Assembly (NCBI GenBank): GCA_002409725.1
Contig: DHOI01000129.1
Span: forward strand, 1 to 19,567
Reading direction: 5' to 3'
Source of the DNA: Christensenella sp. UBA5394
Lineage (GTDB): Bacteria; Bacillota; Clostridia; Christensenellales; CAG-138
Length of the DNA stretch: 19,567 bases
A program made the translations under genes and the position numbers. The notes beneath the pieces were generated by a model. That model saw only the letters and a program-made list of their open reading frames with translations. It had not been told where the DNA came from and did no database searches. Below are positions 7,797-15,139 of this stretch, piece by piece; position 1 is the stretch's first letter, and each line of letters starts with the position of its first letter.

Positions 7797-8351
7797 TTAG
7801 AATCCGGTTTTACTGGCAACCAGAAGGAATTCGGCTGCTTCGCCTGATGGATTTTTCCAACTGTGCGAAAGATTGGCATCATAGTATGCCATATCTCCTT
7901 TTTGAAGCGTTACATCTTGATGCATATCCAGCATTAATACAACTGTGCCGGTGAGGACGAACAAAAACTCCTCGCTCTTATGTTTAGCCGGATTGCCGGA
8001 ATCCATATAGGGAGGGAGGTGCATAACGGTCACCTGCATATCGAAAGAGGCGCCGCGCGTCAAAAATTCTTGCACAGCAGTCCCTTCGCTTGTTTTATGC
8101 TGAATAACCGCGTATCTGTTATCATGGGGCACAACCAACAGCGCGTGATCCTCTTCGGCCGCAAGAAGGAGCTTAATTGGAACCTCAAGCGACTGTGCAA
8201 TCTGATATAATGCTGCGATGGATATGTTTACCTTTCCGTTTTCGTAATTGCTCAGAAACGAGATGGAAAGCCCCGATTTTGCCGAAAGGTCTCGTAGGCT
8301 CATCTTTCGTTCCTTGCGTATTCGCTTTGTATTCAGATAGCTGACATCCAT
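7797..8351 (-). CDS. XRE-family transcriptional regulator with C-terminal cupin
   Basis: This 184-residue DNA-binding protein has an N-terminal helix-turn-helix (about 5-60; KMSLRDLSAKSGLS-x-SFLSNYENGK is a standard XRE recognition pattern). A C-terminal cupin-2 barrel spans about 105-178. The cupin first motif is reduced to H-x-x-x-E (KHKSEEF) and the second reads GDMAYY-x8-HSW, so metal binding is uncertain and the fold may sense a small molecule. Family members commonly control neighbouring transport or amine/sugar catabolic genes. It is transcribed divergently from the BMP-type importer 381 bases away, so regulating that operon is the natural inference. GAGGTG precedes the ATG at good spacing. 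No clear terminator was found after its stop on the minus strand. Confidence 0.92.
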   Translation of the reverse strand: MDVSYLNTKRIRKERKMSLRDLSAKSGLSISFLSNYENGKVNISIAALYQIAQSLEVPIKLLLAAEEDHALLVVPHDNRYAVIQHKTSEGTAVQEFLTRGASFDMQVTVMHLPPYMDSGNPAKHKSEEFLFVLTGTVVLMLDMHQDVTLQKGDMAYYDANLSHSWKNPSGEAAEFLLVASKTGF

Positions 8352-8398
8352 TTAATAACACCTCATTATTTTGTAAAACAATTATATAATGCAACAAT

Positions 8399-8427
8399 AT
8401 TATAGCATAGGTTATCTTTCGTGTCTG
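8399..8427 (-). promoter_or_regulatory. Probable promoter of the XRE-cupin gene
   Basis: Read on the minus strand, CAGACA (8427-8422, 4 of 6) is followed after 17 bases by a perfect TATAAT (8404-8399). Transcription would begin about 40 bases before the ATG. A second TATAAT-like element nearer the gene (about 8382-8390) lacks a -35. Confidence 0.45.
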
Positions 8428-8633
8428 TGCCGCCTTGCTCGTCCTCTCCCCATGACTCAATTTATTATACCAAGCATTTAACGGCATAGCTTGCGGTAAA
8501 ATTATACCCATTATTAAATCATATGTTTCTGCATATGTCATTCAAAATTTTAGGAATAAAGAATTTTTCCAAAAAAGTATTCCATTTCAGAACATACGGT
8601 GCTATGATTAAGCCAAGAAAAAACATTTATGAT
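8428..8633. other. AT-rich divergent intergenic region without a gene
   Basis: The middle of the 381-base gap between the XRE regulator and the BMP operon is AT-rich and noncoding. It contains a direct repeat CATATGT (8520-8526 and 8532-8538) and a short inverted repeat GGAATA / TATTCC (8553-8558 with 8578-8583). Either could be a regulator site; nothing further can be supported. No purine-riboswitch core was recognised. Confidence 0.4.
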
Positions 8634-8677
8634 TTGACAATCGGCAAATAATAGGCTCATTATCGAAAAGCCGGTTG
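8634..8677 (+). promoter_or_regulatory. Promoter and candidate operator of the BMP importer operon
   Basis: A perfect TTGACA (8634-8639) is followed after 18 bases by CATTAT (8658-8663, 4 of 6), predicting a start near 8670 and a leader of about 63 bases. The core is covered by two symmetrical elements: ATAAT-6-ATTAT (8648-8652 and 8659-8663) and CAATCGGC / GCCGGTTG (8638-8645 with 8670-8677, one mismatch as DNA). Symmetry straddling the -10 is what a repressor operator looks like; the divergent XRE-cupin protein is the obvious candidate ligand. Confidence 0.5.
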
Positions 8678-8732
8678 ATGGTTTTAGTGTCTAGACGTCA
8701 TACAAAACAAAAAATAAATTAGGGAGGCTAAC

Positions 8733-9728
8733 ATGAAAAAACTGCTTGTACTTGTGACTGTGTGCTTGATGATCCTGGGAGCGATCGGTTGTTCAAAGGC
8801 ACCCGTTGGAGGTGACGATGCAAAGCTGAAGGTGGCTCTCTGCGTTTCCGGGCCGGTTAATGACGGGGGCTTCTGCGCGGGCGCCTATGAGGGTTTGCTG
8901 TTGGCCGAGAAGGATCTGAATGTTCAGGTATCCTATACGGAGAACGTGGAAATCACCGATATTGAGGCTGTGTTCACAGACTATGCTTCGCAGGGCTACG
9001 ATCTTATCATAGGGCATGGCTTTCAGTTTGGCGATCCTGCGCTGAAGGTCGGCGAGAAATATCCGGATACTAAATTCGTATGCACCAACGCCAGTGCAAA
9101 AAGCGAAAATGTGGCTTCCTATGAGTTGGGAGGCAAGGATGGAAGCTACGTGATGGGTGCATTGGCCGCCTACATGACTACAAGCAATAAAATTGGCATG
9201 ATAGCCGGCATGGAGGGCCCGTCTCAGATTAAAATCATAGAGGGGTACAAAATGGGCGCCAAAAGCGTAAATCCGGATATCGAAGTACTCTATACCTTTA
9301 CCGGGTCCTTTACAGATGTTGCGAAGGGCAAGGATGCGGCCGTGGCCATGATTGATAGCGGAGCTGATGTGATTGCCCATTGTGCGAACCAAGCTGGCAT
9401 GGGCGGTATTAAAGCCGCGCAGGAGGCCGGCATACTGGCTACAGGCAACTGTGACGATCAATATGAGGCCGCCCCGGATACGATCATGTGCAGCGATGTA
9501 TGGTCCACACCCGGTTTGATTAAGGCTGCCATACAGGATGTGCTGGAAGGTAAGTTTGTCGGTGACTTCCATGAGCTCGGCATGGCCGCCGGCATGGTGG
9601 ACATCGCCCCTTATCATGATTTTGAGGACAAAATTCCACAGGACGTCAAGGATAATATAGCAAAGCTCGTACAGTCCATTAAGGACGGAAAGCTGGAGGT
9701 ACCCTCCGTTTCCGAGCTGACTGATTAG
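8733..9728 (+). CDS. BMP-family substrate-binding lipoprotein of a nucleoside-type ABC importer
   Basis: This 331-residue extracytoplasmic binding protein captures the substrate for the downstream importer. Residues 1-19 are a lipoprotein signal (MKK, hydrophobic core, AIGC) with the lipidated cysteine at 20. The mature part begins KVALCVSGPVNDGGFCAGAYEGL, the Med/BMP-family opening (normally V-x-D-x-G-G-x-x-D-x-S-F), and later has DLIIGHGFQFGD and the periplasmic-binding-protein core. Known BMP proteins bind purine nucleosides; here the usual D-x-S-F is G-G-F-C, so the ligand may differ. GGGAGG lies just before the ATG. First gene of the operon, it is followed by a terminator hairpin, as often seen where the binding protein must exceed the membrane parts. 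Confidence 0.9.
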   Translation: MKKLLVLVTVCLMILGAIGCSKAPVGGDDAKLKVALCVSGPVNDGGFCAGAYEGLLLAEKDLNVQVSYTENVEITDIEAVFTDYASQGYDLIIGHGFQFGDPALKVGEKYPDTKFVCTNASAKSENVASYELGGKDGSYVMGALAAYMTTSNKIGMIAGMEGPSQIKIIEGYKMGAKSVNPDIEVLYTFTGSFTDVAKGKDAAVAMIDSGADVIAHCANQAGMGGIKAAQEAGILATGNCDDQYEAAPDTIMCSDVWSTPGLIKAAIQDVLEGKFVGDFHELGMAAGMVDIAPYHDFEDKIPQDVKDNIAKLVQSIKDGKLEVPSVSELTD

Positions 9729-9736
9729 CGAAAATA

Positions 9737-9775
9737 GCTGCGTTGCCCCCGTTTAAGGGGCAATGCAGCCTTTTG
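9737..9775 (+). terminator. Intrinsic hairpin between the binding protein and ATPase genes
   Basis: GCTGCGTTGCCCC (9737-9749) pairs with GGGGCAATGCAGC (9757-9769), 13 bp with one G-U pair and a 7-base loop, followed by CTTTTG. It probably terminates part of the transcripts or protects the 3' end of the binding-protein message. Confidence 0.8.
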
Positions 9776-9791
9776 TTTCCGTAGCTTTATT

Positions 9792-9831
9792 GCGCAAAAG
9801 ATCCGTTGCGGACTGCTGAATAATTTTGCGC
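9792..9831. repeat. Inverted repeat upstream of the importer ATPase
   Basis: GCGCAAAA (9792-9799) is perfectly complementary to TTTTGCGC (9824-9831) with 24 bases between, which include a small CCG-TTG-CGG hairpin. It lies between the 9737 hairpin and the ATPase start. It may be an RNA structure or a regulator site. No convincing promoter was found in 9776-9877. Confidence 0.45.
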
Positions 9832-9877
9832 GGGGTTCTAAGTCTGGCTACATATGAGCAGATAGGGGTTTGTGCGA

Positions 9878-11407
9878 ATGGAACTTTTGGAAATGAAAGG
9901 GATCGTAAAGGCGTTTCCCGGTGTGATAGCCAACAATCATGTGAATTTGAGCGTTAAAGCCGGGGAGATCCATGCCCTGCTTGGAGAAAACGGCGCGGGT
10001 AAAACAACGCTTATGAATATATTATATGGGTTATACCAGGCGGATAGCGGCTCCGTTTATTGGAAAGGGGAAAAGGTCCACTTTCATTCGCCTTTGGATG
10101 CCATTGCGGCGGGAATTGGGATGGTGCACCAGCATTTCACGCTGATCCCAACCATGACCGTTTTGCAGAACATTATACTTGGCCTTAAGGAAAAGGGCTA
10201 TCCTTTTATCAAAATTACCGAGATTACAGAGAGCATACAGGCCTTGGCAAAACGCTATGGGTTGGCTGTGGATGTTAAAAAGAGGGTGTGCGAGCTTTCC
10301 GTGGGAGAGCAACAACGCGTTGAAATTCTAAAGGCGCTCTATCGCGGCGCGGAGCTGCTCGTATTGGATGAGCCCACGGCCGTGCTAACGCCCCAGGAAA
10401 CGTGCGAATTTTTTGAGGTGCTTAGGCGCTTGAAGTCCGAAGGACATGCTGTAATCCTCATTACGCATCGTATGGCGGAAATTATGGCCATAAGCGACAG
10501 GGTCACCATATTGAGGGACGGTTCTGATTTGGCTGTTATGAATACGCAAGACACGGATCCCGCTTCCCTAGCCAAGTTGATGATAGGCAGCGAATTGCCG
10601 GAACGGCCTGTGATTGAACCGCACAAAGGCGACGCCGCTCCCCTTTTAGAGCTGAAAGATATTGTGGTAAAAAAGGAGAGGATATCTAGGCTTGCGATAT
10701 CCCTACAAGTATATCCGGGAGAAATAGTCGGCATAGCCGGTGTAGACGGCAACGGACAAAAGGAACTTGCCGAGGTAATATGCGGAATTTTATCTGCGTC
10801 CCAGGGTACGATCCAATATGACGGCCAAGATATAACCAAGGCAACGGTATACCAGCGATTCCGCCGGGGGATTGCCTATATTTCGGATGACCGGCATCAT
10901 GACGGGCTCGTTCTGGATATGAATTTGCGGCAAAATCTCATGCTTCGGAAATATAAACTTTCTCCATATACAAAACATGGATGCCTAAATAGAAATAAGA
11001 TGGACGAGTTTTCGTCAAGCTGTATCGGCAAGTATCAGATCAAGCCCCCCTCGCCGGGTATAAAAATGCGCCTGCTCTCGGGCGGGAACCAACAAAAAGC
11101 TATTCTTGCAAGGGAAATCAGCGAGGAGGCCAAGCTGATCGTCGCCTGCCAGCCAACCAGGGGCCTTGATATCGGCGCTACGATGCAGGTAAGAAGCATA
11201 TTGGCGGAGCAGCGCAACCGAGGCGCCGGGATTCTGCTGATATCCGCCGATCTGGATGAAATTCTATCTTTGAGCGATCGGATCGCCGTATTGTTCCGCG
11301 GCCAGCTGATGGGCGTTTTAGATAATGGAGCGGAGCTGAAGACGGAGACCATAGGCAGTATGATGGGCGGGCGCCCCTTGGCGGAAGGGGAGACGACATA
11401 TGCGTAA
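9878..11407 (+). CDS. Importer ATPase with two fused nucleotide-binding domains (nucleoside/sugar type)
   Basis: This 509-residue cytoplasmic ATPase drives the BMP-type importer. The first domain has Walker A GENGAGKTT (36-44), signature LSVGEQQRVEILKAL, Walker B LLVLDEPTAVLTPQE and H-loop ITHRM. The second has the family-typical degenerate Walker A (GVDGNGQKEL, no lysine), signature LSGGNQQKAILARE and LIVACQPTRGLDIGA. This asymmetric pattern is normal for RbsA/YufO-like proteins, where the first site hydrolyses ATP. ATG 9878 is preferred over GTG 9872 because AGGGG (9864-9868) is 9 bases from the former and only 3 from the latter. It overlaps the first permease gene by 8 bases, implying translational coupling. 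Confidence 0.93.
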   Translation: MELLEMKGIVKAFPGVIANNHVNLSVKAGEIHALLGENGAGKTTLMNILYGLYQADSGSVYWKGEKVHFHSPLDAIAAGIGMVHQHFTLIPTMTVLQNIILGLKEKGYPFIKITEITESIQALAKRYGLAVDVKKRVCELSVGEQQRVEILKALYRGAELLVLDEPTAVLTPQETCEFFEVLRRLKSEGHAVILITHRMAEIMAISDRVTILRDGSDLAVMNTQDTDPASLAKLMIGSELPERPVIEPHKGDAAPLLELKDIVVKKERISRLAISLQVYPGEIVGIAGVDGNGQKELAEVICGILSASQGTIQYDGQDITKATVYQRFRRGIAYISDDRHHDGLVLDMNLRQNLMLRKYKLSPYTKHGCLNRNKMDEFSSSCIGKYQIKPPSPGIKMRLLSGGNQQKAILAREISEEAKLIVACQPTRGLDIGATMQVRSILAEQRNRGAGILLISADLDEILSLSDRIAVLFRGQLMGVLDNGAELKTETIGSMMGGRPLAEGETTYA

Positions 11408-12434
11408 ATATACGGTACAAGTCGCACGGGCCCTCGTGTATACGGGCCTTACATTGGCGGTGGCCACGCTTTTGATTCTGGGCGCAGGGGCGAGCCCCCT
11501 GCAATGCGCCGGTGTGTTTATCCGAGGAATATTCGGCAGTTTAAATGGTTTTGCGGAAGTGCTTGTAAAAGCTGCGCCGCTGATGTTGGCAGGGCTGGGC
11601 ATATCGATTGGCTTCCGCAGCGGGTTCTTTAATATTGGCGCGGAAGGCCAAATGTATATGGGGGCAATCGCCGCAACGGTGGTAGCAATGTGGCCTGTAC
11701 AAATGCCTTCTTGGATACACGTTACATTGGCCATGGCCGCGGCCTTTCTCGCCGGTGGGCTTTGGGCATTTATACCCGGCATTTTAAAGGCAAAGTTTGG
11801 AATCTCGGAAATCATAAACACATTGATGCTTAATTACATCGCATTTGATTTGACGGGGATTCTGATAAGAGGCGTGCTGCAGGACAGCACGGATTACTTG
11901 CCTCAATCCCCTGCACTTGGGCCTGAGCTGGCAGGCATATTGGCGCCCACGCGGCTGCACGCCGGATTTTTGCTGGCCTTACTAATGGTGTTAATCGTTT
12001 GGTGGCTGATGGAGCATACGCCGACAGGATTCGAGCTGCAAGTTGTAGGCAGCAACAAGCGGGCCGCGCGGTGCCTTGGAATTAATGTGATGAAGAGCAT
12101 CGTTATTGCATCCTGCCTGGGGGGCGGGTTGGCGGGAATTGCGGGCGCTGGAGAGCTGTTGGGCATCCAGCACAGGCTTTTGGAGGGGCTGGTAGGCGGC
12201 AGCGGATACACGGCTATTTTAGTTGCCCTGCTGGGGCGTAACAATCCTTGGGGCGTGCTTGCTGCATCTATCGGCTTCGCTGCGTTGCAGGTGGGAGCAA
12301 ATACCATGCAGCGCCAAATGGGGATTCCTGCCGCTATTGTATCCATCTTAACGGGCTTTATCGTGATTTTACTATTGTGTGACGCCCTGATCCTTAAACT
12401 TATAGAAAAAAGAAAAGTGGAGGGGGCAGCTTAA
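11400..12434 (+). CDS. Importer permease 1 (BPD_transp_2 family)
   Basis: This 344-residue integral membrane protein has about eight to ten hydrophobic helices. It has the conserved GFRSGFFNIGAEGQMYMGA segment (about 73-91) found in the YufP/NupB-type subunits of nucleoside importers, and GIAGAGELLGI-x-HR further on. It forms the translocation pore with the next gene product. The ATG lies inside the end of the ATPase frame (8-base overlap), and GGCGGAAGGGGAG-type purines just upstream serve as ribosome site. Confidence 0.92.
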   Translation: MRKYTVQVARALVYTGLTLAVATLLILGAGASPLQCAGVFIRGIFGSLNGFAEVLVKAAPLMLAGLGISIGFRSGFFNIGAEGQMYMGAIAATVVAMWPVQMPSWIHVTLAMAAAFLAGGLWAFIPGILKAKFGISEIINTLMLNYIAFDLTGILIRGVLQDSTDYLPQSPALGPELAGILAPTRLHAGFLLALLMVLIVWWLMEHTPTGFELQVVGSNKRAARCLGINVMKSIVIASCLGGGLAGIAGAGELLGIQHRLLEGLVGGSGYTAILVALLGRNNPWGVLAASIGFAALQVGANTMQRQMGIPAAIVSILTGFIVILLLCDALILKLIEKRKVEGAA

Positions 12435-12435
12435 C

Positions 12436-13377
12436 ATGGAACAAATTTTTACACTCGCCTTCCTCACTTCCTTTCTGAGTGCGGCCGTGAGCACAGCTAT
12501 CCCCTTGGCTTATGCTTCTATGGGAGAAATCTATTCGGAGAAGGCCGGTATCCTGAATATCGGGCTGGAAGCGAATATGCTGGCAGGAGCCTTTTGCAGC
12601 TTCGCCGTGGCATATACGTCCGGCAGCCTTTGGATGGGGCTGCTGGGCGGCATTGTCGGGGGATTAGCCGTATGTATGCTGCATGCGTTCATATCCGTCA
12701 GGCTGGCGCAAAACCAAACCATATGCGGAATTGCCCTCAATATATTTTTACTCGGAATCTCCAGCTATTTTCTGAAGATTCTTGTATCCAACAATCCTGC
12801 ATTCCCCCAAGTGGCTACTTTCCCCAAGCTGGCAATCCCCGGCCTGAGCGCCATCCCCCTCATTGGAGAGGCGCTATTCAATCAGAACATATTGGTGTAT
12901 ATCTTGTATCTTCTCATTGGGATGAGCCAAGTGCTGCTCAAGCATACCCAATGGGGGAATTCCCTAACGGCCGTGGGCGAGCATCCGCGGGCTGCCGATA
13001 CGGTAGGCATACGGGTTTATAGAACACAATACTTGGCTGCAGCAATAAACGGAATGCTGGGAGGTATGAGCGGCGCTTACATGGTTCTGGCGCAGCTCGG
13101 CGTTTTTACCGAAAACATGACTGCCGGACGTGGATATATTGCGCTGGCGGTTGTAATATTCGGCCGACGGGAACCCATACGGGCTGCCCTGGCGGCGTTG
13201 TTGTTTGGCGCGGCAGAGTGCATGCAATTCCGTATGCAAGCGCTGGGTATCGATCTGCCGGCCCAGTTTATGAACATGCTGCCTTATCTTATAACCATGA
13301 TCGCGCTACTCGGCTCCATAGGGAAGCAGAGAGACCCGGAGAGCCTTGGAAAACCATATATCCGCGATGCCAGATAG
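12436..13377 (+). CDS. Importer permease 2 (BPD_transp_2 family)
   Basis: This 313-residue integral membrane protein is the second pore subunit. It carries the conserved GEIYSEKAGILNIGLEANML segment (about 30-49) typical of YufQ/NupC-like subunits, whose usual form is SERSGV-x-N-x-GLEG. It starts one base after the stop of permease 1; GGAGGGGG at 12419-12426 is the ribosome site. Two dissimilar permeases plus a twin ATPase plus a BMP lipoprotein is the standard composition of bacterial nucleoside ABC importers. Confidence 0.92.
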   Translation: MEQIFTLAFLTSFLSAAVSTAIPLAYASMGEIYSEKAGILNIGLEANMLAGAFCSFAVAYTSGSLWMGLLGGIVGGLAVCMLHAFISVRLAQNQTICGIALNIFLLGISSYFLKILVSNNPAFPQVATFPKLAIPGLSAIPLIGEALFNQNILVYILYLLIGMSQVLLKHTQWGNSLTAVGEHPRAADTVGIRVYRTQYLAAAINGMLGGMSGAYMVLAQLGVFTENMTAGRGYIALAVVIFGRREPIRAALAALLFGAAECMQFRMQALGIDLPAQFMNMLPYLITMIALLGSIGKQRDPESLGKPYIRDAR

Positions 13378-13392
13378 ATCAGGAGGAGTTAC

Positions 13393-14745
13393 ATGGGAAA
13401 CTATCTTATTACCAATTCAAAAATCATGACGATGAACGAAGCCGGCGATGTGCTTGAAAACGGCTATATTGCCATAAAGGATAGTCGTATCCAGGCAATA
13501 GGGCCCATGGATACCCTGGAGCGCCAGATGTATCCAGGTTATAAGGAATTTACCGCACCGCCTTATGCTAAGCCTTATGTAGTGCTGCCCGGCTTCATTC
13601 AAACGCACATACATACAACCCAGGCATTAGGCCGAGGCCTTGCGGACGACGTGGATCTGATTGTATGGACGCGGAAACGCATATGGCCATACGAAGCGGC
13701 CCTCACCCCGGACGATGCCTATATTAGCGCCATGCTGGGCATTGCGGAGATGATAAAGAGCGGCACCACTATGTTTTGTGAAGCCAGCGGCGAGCATCCC
13801 GATTCCATTGCACAGGCCGTTTTGGATTCCGGAATAAGCGGCACGGTATGTTTATCCACAATGGATTTGCCTGGCGAAATTCCCGAAGCGCTTCGCATGA
13901 CCACACACGAGGCTATCGAACGAAACCTCGCCCTTATAGAACGCTGGCATGGAACAGAGGAGCGGGTGGATGGCTGCTTAAATATTTTGAATTTATTCCT
14001 CTCCAGCGAGACACTTTGGAAAGAATTCACCAAGCTTTCTAAAGAGCGGAATTTGCTGCTTCAATCCCACGTGGCGGAGTCCAAAAGCGAAGTGGAGTTC
14101 GTCAAGGAAAAAACCGGATTAACACCGGTTCGGTATCTGGATAGCATCGGTGCACTCACCCCAAACCTGCTGGCGGCGCATCTGGTATTCATCGATGATA
14201 AGGAGATTGACTTACTCCATAGGAATGGGGTGAATGTGATGCATCTGCCTGCTGCGGAGCTGCGCATTGCTGGCTTTGCTCCCATCGCAAAGGAGCTTGA
14301 GAAGGGAATCCCGGTATCGTTAGGCACCAACAGCCCACCTTGTAACAACCGCATGAGCATTATGGACGACATGTGGCTGGCCGGGCTTATGCACAAGGCG
14401 GTAAATGATGACCCTGCCGCAGTGCCCGCAAAAGCCGTGCTGCGTATGGCTACCATAAATGGAGCAAAAGCCCTTAAGCGGGAGCATCAAACGGGCACCT
14501 TGGAGGTTGGTAAGCTTGCTGATATTACAATCATGGATATGAATAAGGTTTGCGCAACCCCCACGCATGATTTGGAATCTACCATCGTATATCAGGCGAC
14601 AAGCGAGGTGGTTGATACCGTATTTGCCAGGGGCGAGTTGCTTATGGAGCATGGCAGACTTACAACCATTGATGAGGGCTGGATCATCAGGGAGGCGGAG
14701 CGCCGCGCGCATTCTATCGTTAAAAGGGCGGGCATAAAGCTATAA
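13393..14745 (+). CDS. ATZ/TRZ-type amidohydrolase (deaminase-like) with Asp-to-Asn at a metal-ligand position
   Basis: This is a 450-residue cytoplasmic enzyme of the amidohydrolase superfamily that includes guanine, cytosine and MTA/SAH deaminases and triazine hydrolases. A small beta-sandwich at the ends flanks a TIM barrel. Visible are PGFIQTHIH (H72, H74), QSHVAES (H226, E229) and AAHLVFIDD (H263). The usual GTDG aspartate is replaced: SLGTNSPPCNN has N313. The usual SHNPxSN-x-KLA block reads MHLPAAELRIA. The remainder, including the C-terminal G-x-LEVGKLADI motif, is intact, so the protein is not a decaying pseudogene. AGGAGGAG lies at 13380-13387. As the last gene of the importer operon it probably acts on the imported compound; substrate and even catalytic competence are uncertain. 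Confidence 0.88.
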   Translation: MGNYLITNSKIMTMNEAGDVLENGYIAIKDSRIQAIGPMDTLERQMYPGYKEFTAPPYAKPYVVLPGFIQTHIHTTQALGRGLADDVDLIVWTRKRIWPYEAALTPDDAYISAMLGIAEMIKSGTTMFCEASGEHPDSIAQAVLDSGISGTVCLSTMDLPGEIPEALRMTTHEAIERNLALIERWHGTEERVDGCLNILNLFLSSETLWKEFTKLSKERNLLLQSHVAESKSEVEFVKEKTGLTPVRYLDSIGALTPNLLAAHLVFIDDKEIDLLHRNGVNVMHLPAAELRIAGFAPIAKELEKGIPVSLGTNSPPCNNRMSIMDDMWLAGLMHKAVNDDPAAVPAKAVLRMATINGAKALKREHQTGTLEVGKLADITIMDMNKVCATPTHDLESTIVYQATSEVVDTVFARGELLMEHGRLTTIDEGWIIREAERRAHSIVKRAGIKL

Positions 14746-15139
14746 AATTGGAGGGCCCGTGGGACTATTGTGCAGCCCAATCCTATGTAAACTTAGAGCA
14801 TTGTGTTAAAAGCAGGACGTGACACGCCGGCTTTGCTCTAGGTGCGCTAAGAAAGTGGGGAGCAGCTTACCTTTTATCTTACGGATATAAATGGAAACTT
14901 CAGAATTAAAGACGCCAAAAATCCCTTGGAAGATGCTTTGCTTTCGAGGGATTTTTGGCTCACGCTTATTTTCCAACATAGAAAAGTGGATAGCGAGTTA
15001 CAATGCGCCAGTTTGGGCACCGGCTTAGTACGGAATGAAAAGCGGCCTTCTCGGTAAATGGCTATTCTCAAGGCTCTTTATCCATCAGCATGGAATATCT
15101 GTGGGCTGGTGCAAACCTAATAAAATCAACCAAGGACTG
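14746..15139. other. Noncoding region between convergent genes
   Basis: No credible gene in this 394-base gap. It holds a folded element, CTTAGAGCA (14792-14800) with TGCTCTAGG (14834-14842; one G-U), enclosing GTGT/ACAC (14803-14806 with 14822-14825), and the large hairpin at 14915-14958. Short frames such as a 65-codon one on the minus strand (14874-15071) have no family features or ribosome site. The region could hold remnants of a lost gene, but none is recognisable. Confidence 0.5.
14915..14958. terminator. Bidirectional terminator-like long hairpin
   Basis: CCAAAAATCCCT (14915-14926) is perfectly complementary to AGGGATTTTTGG (14947-14958). The pairing continues inward as TGGAAG with CTTTCG (two G-U pairs), giving about 18 bp around the loop ATGCTTTG. 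The A/T tracts at the outer ends give a U-tract in either direction, suiting a shared terminator for the rightward importer operon and the leftward DeoR gene. Confidence 0.7.

Noticed and set aside
7712..7954. 80-codon plus-strand frame starting at GTG after AAGGAGGG
   Set aside because: It begins inside the terminator hairpin and then runs antisense through the XRE-cupin gene; the protein has no sensible composition.
8185..8541. 118-codon minus-strand frame overlapping the XRE gene
   Set aside because: It overlaps the well supported regulator in another frame, runs over its promoter and has no family features.
8634..8732. Purine riboswitch ahead of the nucleoside-type importer
   Set aside because: The leader is only about 63 bases after the predicted start, and the conserved purine-aptamer loops are absent.
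9878..11407. Degenerate Walker A in the second ATPase domain as a sign of inactivation
   Set aside because: GVDGNGQKEL without lysine is normal for the second domain of RbsA/YufO-type twin ATPases.
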